18,984 nucleotides of DNA from Thermoplasmata archaeon. GTDB lineage: Archaea; Thermoplasmatota; Thermoplasmata; RBG-16-68-12. The position numbers were made by a program, and so were the translations under genes. Under the pieces are notes generated by a model, which ran no database searches, was not told the DNA's origin, and saw only the letters and a list, made by a program, of their open reading frames with translations. The DNA lies in contig JAJYKG010000012.1 of the NCBI GenBank assembly GCA_021788795.1, positions 1 to 18,984 on the forward strand, given 5' to 3'. Shown here piece after piece: positions 14,191 through 18,984 of this stretch. Positions within the stretch are counted from its first letter, which is position 1; every line of letters starts with the position of its first letter.

Positions 14191-14242
14191 CGACGCGAGA
14201 AGGCCCAGGACTCGGGGTGAGGCGCCCCCGCGCCGGGGAGGC

Positions 14243-15313
14243 TCACGAGACCGTCGCGTTCTCGAGCTTCGATCCCGCGCGGACGGTCATGTCGTCCCCG
14301 ATGATGCTCCCCGAGATGTGGGCGCCCTCCCCGATGGTGCAGTTCTGGGAGACCACGCTGTCCAGGATCGCGGCCCCCCGGCCGACGACGCTCCCCTCGA
14401 GGACGATGCTGTTGCGGACGACGGCCCGGTCCTCGAGCCGGGCGCTCTCGTAGAGGCAGGCGTTGTCCGCGACGCTGTCCCGCCGCAGGGTCGTGCTCGG
14501 ACCGACATAGCACGGGCCCTTCACCGTGACGCCCTCCTCGAGGATCGCGCTGCGGTCCAGGATGACGGGGCCCTCGCTCGCGACGCCGGCACGCCGCAAC
14601 GGCCGGCCCTCGCGGCGCACGACCTCCATGGACGCCTTCCACAGGTCGTGGGGCCGCCCGATATCGACCCACAGGCCCTCGAGCCGCTGCCCGTAGAGGG
14701 CGAGTCCCTTGGACAGGAGCTTGGGAAACAGGTCCTTGGCGAAGTCGAACTTCTCGGCCGCGGGGATGAAGTCGAGGATGTCCGGCTCGCAGACGTAGAT
14801 GCCCGCGTTGACGAGCTTGGAGAACGCCTCCTCCGGGGCGGGCTTCTCCTTGAACTTCTGGATGCGGCCCTTCGCGTCCAGGCCGACGATCCCGTACTGG
14901 GTCGGGTCCTCGACGTCGGTGAGGGCGATCGTCACGACGCCGCCCTTGCGCTTGTGGACGTCGTAGAGGGCGCGCAGGTCCACGTCCGCGAGGACGTCAC
15001 CCGAAGCGACGACGAACGTGTCGTCGATGAAGTTGGCCACGCGCCGCACCGCGCCGGCCGTCCCGGCGGGCTTGGCCTCGAAGCTGTACAGGATGGAGGC
15101 GTTGTAGTCGGCGCCGTCCCCGATGCTCTTGATCAGCGTGTCGCTCAGGTACGCGGTCGTCGTGATGATCTCCTGGAAGCCCGAGGCCACCAGGGAGCGG
15201 ATCACGTACTCGATGCACGGCCGCCCGGCCACGGGCATGAGCGGCTTGGGCCTTTTGTAGGTCAGGGGCTTGAGGCGCGTACCCTCCCCTCCCGCGAGAA
15301 CCACGGCCTTCAT
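14243..15313 (-). CDS. Sugar-1-phosphate nucleotidyltransferase with left-handed beta-helix
   Basis: A 356-residue protein. Residues 1-235 are a nucleotidyl transferase: signature VVLAGGEGTRLKPLTYKRPK (G8, G9, G11, T12, R13, K23), uridine/base loop PAGTAGAVR, and metal Asp in ASGDVLAD (D106). About 245-356 carry hexapeptide repeats of a left-handed beta-helix (EGPVILDRSAILEEGVTV, then NSIVLEGSVVGRGAAIL, then SGSIIGDDMTV), as in GlmU or mannose-1-phosphate guanylyltransferase relatives. It makes an NDP-sugar donor; the base and sugar cannot be fixed from sequence. The ATG lies two bases after the stop of the upstream coiled-coil gene, so the two are co-transcribed. It may supply glycosyltransferases such as the one at 479. 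Confidence 0.9.
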   Translation of the reverse strand: MKAVVLAGGEGTRLKPLTYKRPKPLMPVAGRPCIEYVIRSLVASGFQEIITTTAYLSDTLIKSIGDGADYNASILYSFEAKPAGTAGAVRRVANFIDDTFVVASGDVLADVDLRALYDVHKRKGGVVTIALTDVEDPTQYGIVGLDAKGRIQKFKEKPAPEEAFSKLVNAGIYVCEPDILDFIPAAEKFDFAKDLFPKLLSKGLALYGQRLEGLWVDIGRPHDLWKASMEVVRREGRPLRRAGVASEGPVILDRSAILEEGVTVKGPCYVGPSTTLRRDSVADNACLYESARLEDRAVVRNSIVLEGSVVGRGAAILDSVVSQNCTIGEGAHISGSIIGDDMTVRAGSKLENATVS

Positions 15314-15315
15314 CG

Positions 15316-16182
15316 TCAGATCTCCACGCGACCCTTTTGGAGCAGGGCCTTCACGGCCGCGTCCGCGGCCTCCTCGAGCTTCTTCTCGTCATAGAGGGCG
15401 CGGCGCACGGACCGGTTCTGGTCCCGCAGCGCGTCCCGGGACTCCCGCGCCTCCGCGCGCTTCGTGCCCCGGATGGACAGGACCTTCTCCCGCATCTCCA
15501 CGACCTTCGCGTGGACCTCGTCCGCCTTCGCCCGCGCGTCCAGGTACGCCTCGTGCTTCGCGTTGCCCTCGGCGATGAGGGCGGAGATTTCCTGGACGAG
15601 CTCGACCGTCTCCTGGTGCACGGCCCGCGCCTGGGCGCTCAGGTCCGTCGCGAGCTTGTGCTCGGCGTCCGCCTGGGCGAACAGCTCCGTGATCGTGCCA
15701 TCGAGGTCGCGGACCTCCTTCGTGATCTTGTCCTGCTCCCCCTTGAGGGCCTCGAGCTCCTTGAGGCGCTTCATGTGCTCCTTGATCTCGTCGATGAGCT
15801 CGTTCTCCTCGGCGAGCGTGAGGGACGCGGTCTGCTGCTTGAGCTCCATGGCCTGCGTCTGCCGCTTCAGGCTCCGCAGCTCCTCCGAGGCCGACAGGCC
15901 GGACTGGGAGCGGAGCTTGCGCTTGAGCTCGATGAGGGCCTTCGCCTTCCCCTGGTACTCGTCGCGCTTGGCGCGGTGCGCGCGCGCGTCCGCGGCGAGC
16001 GCGCCGCGGCGGTCCTTGATCTCCCGAAGCTTCGCGGACAGCTCGCGCTTCTTGTCGTGGACCATGTCCCGCTCCTGCCGCGCGAGGGTCGCCTCCCGGT
16101 TCAGGGCGTCGCGCTTCTCGAAGAGGGACTCGAGCTTGATCTCGGCCTGCTCCAGCTCAGAAAGGGTCTTCTTCCGCACCAT
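15316..16182 (-). CDS. Coiled-coil protein of the archaeal COG1340 type
   Basis: A 288-residue protein composed almost wholly of charged heptads: ELEQAEIKLESLFEKRDAL, then LSAKLREIKDRRGALAADAR, then a central break (RKLRSQSGLSASEELRSL), then further coiled coil to about 285. It has no catalytic motif or membrane segment. Length and composition fit archaeal proteins grouped as COG1340 (uncharacterised coiled-coil), which have been suggested to associate with ribosomes or chromosomes without firm evidence. It begins 45 bases after ksgA ends and ends two bases before the nucleotidyltransferase, so it sits inside a three-gene unit. The ATG 16182 has only a weak AT box (AAATAG on the minus strand around 16213). 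Confidence 0.8.
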   Translation of the reverse strand: MVRKKTLSELEQAEIKLESLFEKRDALNREATLARQERDMVHDKKRELSAKLREIKDRRGALAADARAHRAKRDEYQGKAKALIELKRKLRSQSGLSASEELRSLKRQTQAMELKQQTASLTLAEENELIDEIKEHMKRLKELEALKGEQDKITKEVRDLDGTITELFAQADAEHKLATDLSAQARAVHQETVELVQEISALIAEGNAKHEAYLDARAKADEVHAKVVEMREKVLSIRGTKRAEARESRDALRDQNRSVRRALYDEKKLEEAADAAVKALLQKGRVEI

Positions 16183-16227
16183 GGGGCACGCCCGGGAAGT
16201 GAGAGGACGCTATTTGGGGTTGGGCCA

Positions 16228-17040
16228 TTAAGCTTTCGCCCCTACGATGGCCCTTGCGACGGCTTCGATCTCCTCCGGACGCAGCTCCTCGACCCTCCGG
16301 CCGCGGAACGGGAGGCCCCCCAGGCGGGCCTCGAGGACCTCCGGGCTCTCCGCGAACGAGGGCCCGGCGAGGCGCAGGCCGTTCTCCACGGTCTTCCGGC
16401 GGTGCTCGAAGAGGGCCGCGACGACGGCGTCGAAGGCATCCGGGTCGGCGATGGGGAACGGGCTCGGTCGCGGCTCCAGGCGGACGAGGGCGGAGTCCAC
16501 CCGGGGCTGGGGGTGGAAGGCGTTCCGCGGCACGCGCTCCAGGATCGTGCACGCCGCCCGCACGTAGACGCCGACGCTGAGACGCGAGTAGTCGGGGGTC
16601 CCCGGCGCCGCGACCATGCGCTGCGCGAACTCCCACTGGTACATGAGGACCGCGCGGTCGAAGGGCGTCCGGAGGAGGCGGAAGGTCAGGGGCGAGGAGA
16701 TCTGGTACGGGAGGTTGGACACCATGGCGTCGAACGCCGGCCACTCCACCTTCAGGGCGTCCCCGTGCACGATCTCCGCCTCCGGGACCTCGGCGCGGAG
16801 GTACTCCGCCAGGCGGCGGTCCGACTCGATCGCGATCACGCGCCTGGCGCGCTCGACGAGGCGCCGGGTGAGGACGCCCAGGCCGGGGCCGACCTCGAGG
16901 ACGACGTCGGACGCGTCCAGGCCGGCGTGGCGCAGGGCGCGCTCCGCGACGCGCGCGTCCGTGAGGAAGTGCTGGCCGCGCGAGCGGGTCGGGCGGATGC
17001 CGAGCCGCCGGAGCGTGGCGCTCGGGCGCTCCTCGATCAC
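16228..17040 (-). CDS. ksgA: 16S rRNA (adenine-N6) dimethyltransferase KsgA/Dim1
   Basis: A 270-residue SAM-dependent enzyme that dimethylates the two adjacent adenines near the 3' end of 16S rRNA, a late small-subunit check. Visible are RGQHFL (21-26), the SAM loop LEVGPGLGVLTRRL (E49-T58), E72 after the second strand (AIESD), D94 in HGDAL, and the catalytic NLPY at 109-112, followed by SSPLTFRLL. The C-terminal helical domain (PQPRVDSALVRLEPR) is present. Start GTG 17040 is preferred over the open frame to 17112 because TAAATC (minus strand, about 17066) is centred 26 bases upstream, a leaderless pattern, and the extra 24 residues are a basic non-family stretch. It heads the ksgA-coiled-coil-nucleotidyltransferase operon. 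Confidence 0.95.
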   Translation of the reverse strand: MIEERPSATLRRLGIRPTRSRGQHFLTDARVAERALRHAGLDASDVVLEVGPGLGVLTRRLVERARRVIAIESDRRLAEYLRAEVPEAEIVHGDALKVEWPAFDAMVSNLPYQISSPLTFRLLRTPFDRAVLMYQWEFAQRMVAAPGTPDYSRLSVGVYVRAACTILERVPRNAFHPQPRVDSALVRLEPRPSPFPIADPDAFDAVVAALFEHRRKTVENGLRLAGPSFAESPEVLEARLGGLPFRGRRVEELRPEEIEAVARAIVGAKA

Positions 17041-17060
17041 GCCCGCGGAACGGTCCCCTC

Positions 17061-17071
17061 GCGATTTAGCC
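17061..17071 (-). promoter_or_regulatory. TATA-like box of the ksgA operon
   Basis: The minus strand reads GGCTAAATCGC with the AT core about 26 bases before GTG 17040. It supports the leaderless ksgA start. Confidence 0.5.
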
Positions 17072-17120
17072 TTGTCCCCCGCCCATCCCCTTTTTCTACC
17101 GCAAGGTCCCATCCCGGGCC

Positions 17121-17417
17121 GTGGGCCTTCCCGGGAGTGCCCTCCCGTACCAGGCCACGGACGGGAGCCTCCAGTGCCTCGCCGTCGGCGTGATCGTCGG
17201 CCTCCTCGTCCTCGTGCTCCTGATCCTGATGGCCTACCAGCGCTACCTGGCGAAGAAGCGCCCGGTCCAGCACCTGTGCCGCTACTGCGGGCGCCTGGTG
17301 ACGGCGGTCAGCGACTGCCACCACGCGCCCGTGAAGGAGGAATTCCTCCACGGCGTGTGCCAGGCGTGCAAGAAGGACTGCAAGCTCGTCTGCCCGACGT
17401 GCCACCGGCCCGTCTAG
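17121..17417 (+). CDS. Small membrane-anchored zinc-ribbon protein
   Basis: A 98-residue protein with one membrane helix (about 20-40, LAVGVIVGLLVLVLLILMAY) followed by RYLAKKR, so the C-terminal part is probably cytosolic. That part is Cys-rich: C53/C56 (CRYCG), C66 with H67/H68, C80/C83 (CQACKKDC), C87 and C91/C94 (CPTC). The pairs could form two zinc knuckles, as in archaeal proteins of unknown function; no DNA-binding fold is clear. GTG 17121 fits a TTTTTCTA box (17091-17098) centred 26 bases upstream, back-to-back with ksgA. It may be a sensor or scaffold at the membrane, which is a guess. Confidence 0.75.
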   Translation: MGLPGSALPYQATDGSLQCLAVGVIVGLLVLVLLILMAYQRYLAKKRPVQHLCRYCGRLVTAVSDCHHAPVKEEFLHGVCQACKKDCKLVCPTCHRPV

Positions 17418-17464
17418 GCCGCGCCGCGCAGGAGTAGTTTCACCGACCCCCACCCGGGAGGGCT

Positions 17465-17686
17465 ATGACCTTCCGCGGCATACCTCTACTTAGAGGTACG
17501 AGCGTGGAGATCGGCTGCGGGGCTCGCATCCGCGACTTCGATGGGCGGCGGTACTGGTACTTCTGGCATTACGAAGTCGAGGGCGGCCGATCGCGCCGGC
17601 GGGAGGACCACATCGGACGCGTGGACTCGGGACGGGCCCGGGAGGAGCTCCTGCGCCGAATCGCGGCCTACCACGCGCGGGCCTAG
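17465..17686 (+). CDS. Small W/Y-rich protein carrying the 31-base repeat at its 5' end
   Basis: A 73-residue frame (MTFRG, then IPLLRGT, then VEIGCGARIRDFDG), with the aromatic core RRYWYFWHYEVE, the basic GGRSRRREDHIGRVD and a final helix REELLRRIAAY. I recognise no family for certain; the aromatic core and basic patch suggest nucleic-acid binding. GGAGGG lies just before ATG 17465 and an AGTAGTTTCA box 27 bases upstream, favouring that start. However, codons 6-12, inside repeat copy 1 (17474-17504), are ATA CCT CTA CTT AGA GGT ACG, nearly all A/T-ending, unlike the G/C-ending codons on either side. An alternative start, GTG 17504, at the last base of the repeat, would give 60 residues and leave the repeat as a 5' element. 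Confidence 0.6.
   Translation: MTFRGIPLLRGTSVEIGCGARIRDFDGRRYWYFWHYEVEGGRSRRREDHIGRVDSGRAREELLRRIAAYHARA
17474..17504 (+). repeat. 31-base repeat, copy 1, with internal 7-bp inverted repeat
   Basis: Identical to 17736-17766 at 29 of 31 positions. It contains TACCTCT (17481-17487), loop ACTT, and AGAGGTA (17492-17498), a perfect 7-bp hairpin. This copy lies in the first codons of the small W/Y-rich gene. Confidence 0.9.
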
Positions 17687-17735
17687 CGGGAGTTCGCTCG
17701 GCGCAGGGACCGCGCCCAGCGGGCCGTCGCGTTGG

Positions 17736-17766
17736 CGCGTCATACCTCTACTCAGAGGTACGAGCG
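17736..17766 (+). repeat. 31-base repeat, copy 2, with internal 7-bp inverted repeat
   Basis: Same orientation as copy 1, exactly 262 bases downstream, in non-coding DNA 50 bases after the small gene ends. Stem TACCTCT (17743-17749), loop ACTC, AGAGGTA (17754-17760). The two differences from copy 1 are at 17740 and 17753; the latter is in the hairpin loop, so the stem is conserved. The rest of 17687-17860 shows nothing else recognisable. Confidence 0.9.
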
Positions 17767-17860
17767 GAGCCGGCGGATCTTCTCGAGACCGGGAGGCGCC
17801 GTCCTGGGAGTTGGGACTCGATGCCGGACGGCTGGGGCCCCCGGGACCTCCCTTTCCTCG

Positions 17861-18145
17861 TCACGGCGAGCCGCCGACGGCGAGAGCCGACGCGGCCCTG
17901 GCCCGGCGGTACAGGGTGAGCCCCAGGGCCAGGACCGCGATCCCGGCGACCGCAAGGGCGACCGGGAAGGCCAGAGCGTACCCGGGGACGAGGCCGACCG
18001 GGACGCAACCTCCGGGGACCAGGTCCTGCGCGGTGGCGGTGCAGAGCGCGGTCGAGAGGAGCGCGAAGGATCCCAGCGCGGCGGCGACGACGCCCGCCGT
18101 GATGAGCGCCCCGGCCACGGCTGCGGTCCGTGCGCGATCGGTCAT
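17861..18145 (-). CDS. Small two-helix membrane protein
   Basis: A 94-residue protein. Helix 1 (about 7-30, AAVAGALITAGVVAAALGSF) and helix 2 (about 55-78, YALAFPVALAVAGIAVLALG) flank a loop with two cysteines (STALCTATAQDLVPGGCVPVG) that could form a disulphide outside the cell. The C-terminus (YRRARAAS) is basic and probably inside. I recognise no family; small paired-helix proteins of this kind are common and poorly conserved. ATG 18145 is preceded by AGGAGATGAAGGGG on its strand, a reasonable ribosome site. It is divergent from the radical SAM gene. Confidence 0.6.
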   Translation of the reverse strand: MTDRARTAAVAGALITAGVVAAALGSFALLSTALCTATAQDLVPGGCVPVGLVPGYALAFPVALAVAGIAVLALGLTLYRRARAASALAVGGSP

Positions 18146-18248
18146 GGCATCCCCTTCATCTCCTGCGGGCGGCAAAGCCTTTCCAGGTCGCCGTCGCACC
18201 CGCGCCGGCGGGCGGATGGGTCGACGGGCGGGAACGCTCCCCCGAACC

Positions 18249-18253
18249 TTTAT
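18249..18253 (+). promoter_or_regulatory. TATA-like box of the radical SAM gene
   Basis: CCTTTATCTC centred 29 bases before GTG 18280, indicating a leaderless transcript and deciding that start. Confidence 0.5.
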
Positions 18254-18279
18254 CTCCCCACGCCGCGTGGTCCACGGCC

Positions 18280-18984
18280 GTGCCCTCCTCCGAGCGGCCC
18301 TGCGGCTCCTTGATCCAGGGCACGCTCCCCGTGGGCTGCGCGCAGTGCACGGAGGGCGCGAAGATGGTGCTCTTCGTGACCGGCCTGTGCTCCTTCCACT
18401 GCTTCTACTGCCCCGTCTCGGACGAGAAGATGTACCACGACGTCGTCTTCGCGGACGAGAAGCGCGTCACGTCGGACGCGGACGTGCTCGAGGAGGCCCA
18501 CGCGATCCGCGCGAAGGGCGCGGGCATCACGGGCGGCGACCCCCTCGAGGCCGTGGACCGGACGTGCCACTACATCCGCCTCCTGAAGGGGGAGTTCGGC
18601 CCGTCGTTCCACACGCACCTCTACACGATGTCCACGGATCCGGGGAAGATCCGCGCCCTCGCGGCCGCGGGCCTGGACGAGATCCGCTTCCACGTGCCGC
18701 CGGGCCTCTGGTCCCACCCGCAGGCCCTGGGGTTCCCGACCGCCGTGCGCCTCGCGAAGGACCTCGGCATGACCGTGGGCCTCGAGGTCCCCCTGATCCC
18801 GGAGCGCGAGGCGGGCCTCGTCGCGCTCATCGAATGGGCCGAGACCGAGGGCCTCGCCTTCGTCAACCTGGACGAGATGGAGTACAGCGACGCGAACTTC
18901 GCACGCATGAAGCTCCGCGGCTACCAGGTCAAGCACGACCTCTCCTACGGCGTCCAGGGCGCGGACCAGGTCGCCCAGATCGGA
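18280..18984 (+). CDS. Radical SAM protein, COG2108-like, truncated by the window edge
   Basis: The first 235 residues of a radical SAM enzyme. The 4Fe-4S/SAM signature is C37-S-F-H-C41-F-Y-C44 (CxxxCxxC). Other core elements are GITGGDPLE (GGDP 85-88, SAM-binding GGE-like motif), a strand at HTHLYTMST, DEIRFHVPPG and TVGLEVPLIPE. Ahead of the cluster motif is GCAQCTEGAKMVLFVTG with C20/C23, a feature I associate with archaeal radical SAM proteins of unknown substrate (COG2108, annotated as activase-like); the extra Cys pair could bind metal. GTG 18280 is chosen from the TATA-like box 29 bases upstream. The frame runs off the end at 18984 with no stop. Confidence 0.85.
   Translation, partial: MPSSERPCGSLIQGTLPVGCAQCTEGAKMVLFVTGLCSFHCFYCPVSDEKMYHDVVFADEKRVTSDADVLEEAHAIRAKGAGITGGDPLEAVDRTCHYIRLLKGEFGPSFHTHLYTMSTDPGKIRALAAAGLDEIRFHVPPGLWSHPQALGFPTAVRLAKDLGMTVGLEVPLIPEREAGLVALIEWAETEGLAFVNLDEMEYSDANFARMKLRGYQVKHDLSYGVQGADQVAQIG

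Noticed and set aside
1..18984. CRISPR array, insertion sequence, transposase or prophage genes
   Set aside because: No regularly spaced repeats beyond the two 31-base copies and no transposase, integrase or phage-like protein in any frame.

Overview
The window is chromosomal DNA from a GC-rich archaeon, most likely an uncultured member of the Thermoplasmata or a relative. The archaeal signature is strong: proteasome-activating nucleotidase (PAN), a two-ring Cdc48/VAT ATPase, RNA polymerase subunit Rpo6 (RpoK), multiprotein bridging factor aMBF1, a ZPR1 zinc-finger protein, a membrane-anchored FKBP, archaeal-type mevalonate kinase, and coiled-coil and DUF2240 families. Many genes have an AT-rich box about 26-29 bases before a GTG or ATG with no leader, which is the archaeal leaderless pattern. 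The lineage call is inference; no rRNA or tRNA gene was seen.

Layout. 1-1183: the end of a flavin amine-oxidase-like gene, broken by an in-frame TAG, then a family 2 glycosyltransferase (plus strand). 1180-3981: minus-strand VTT/DedA-like membrane protein, FKBP isomerase and PAN. 4062-5610: aMBF1, DUF2240 protein (minus) and a DUF1801 protein. 5611-5868: no gene, but a promoter-like box followed by nested perfect stems, a candidate structured RNA. 5869-7574: winged-helix regulator (minus), rpoK (plus), ZPR1 (minus). 7653-11262: membrane protein, Hsp20 and Cdc48, with palindromes over the last two promoters. 11312-14190: mevalonate kinase overlapping imidazolonepropionase, then a half-size ArsB/NhaD-like permease. 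14243-17040 (minus): ksgA, a COG1340-like coiled-coil protein and a sugar nucleotidyltransferase, probably one operon. 17121-18984: a small membrane zinc-ribbon protein, a small W/Y-rich protein marked by a 31-base repeat, a small two-helix membrane protein (minus), and the start of a radical SAM gene.

Protein quality control dominates: FKBP folds secreted proteins, Hsp20 holds unfolded proteins, and Cdc48 and PAN unfold substrates, PAN carrying the proteasome-docking C-terminus. The items most worth checking are the 31-base repeat with an internal hairpin at 17474 and 17736 (two copies 262 bases apart), the candidate RNA at 5634-5833, the half-size permease with a likely 5' frameshift, the in-frame TAG at 126, and the palindromic promoters of hsp20 and cdc48.
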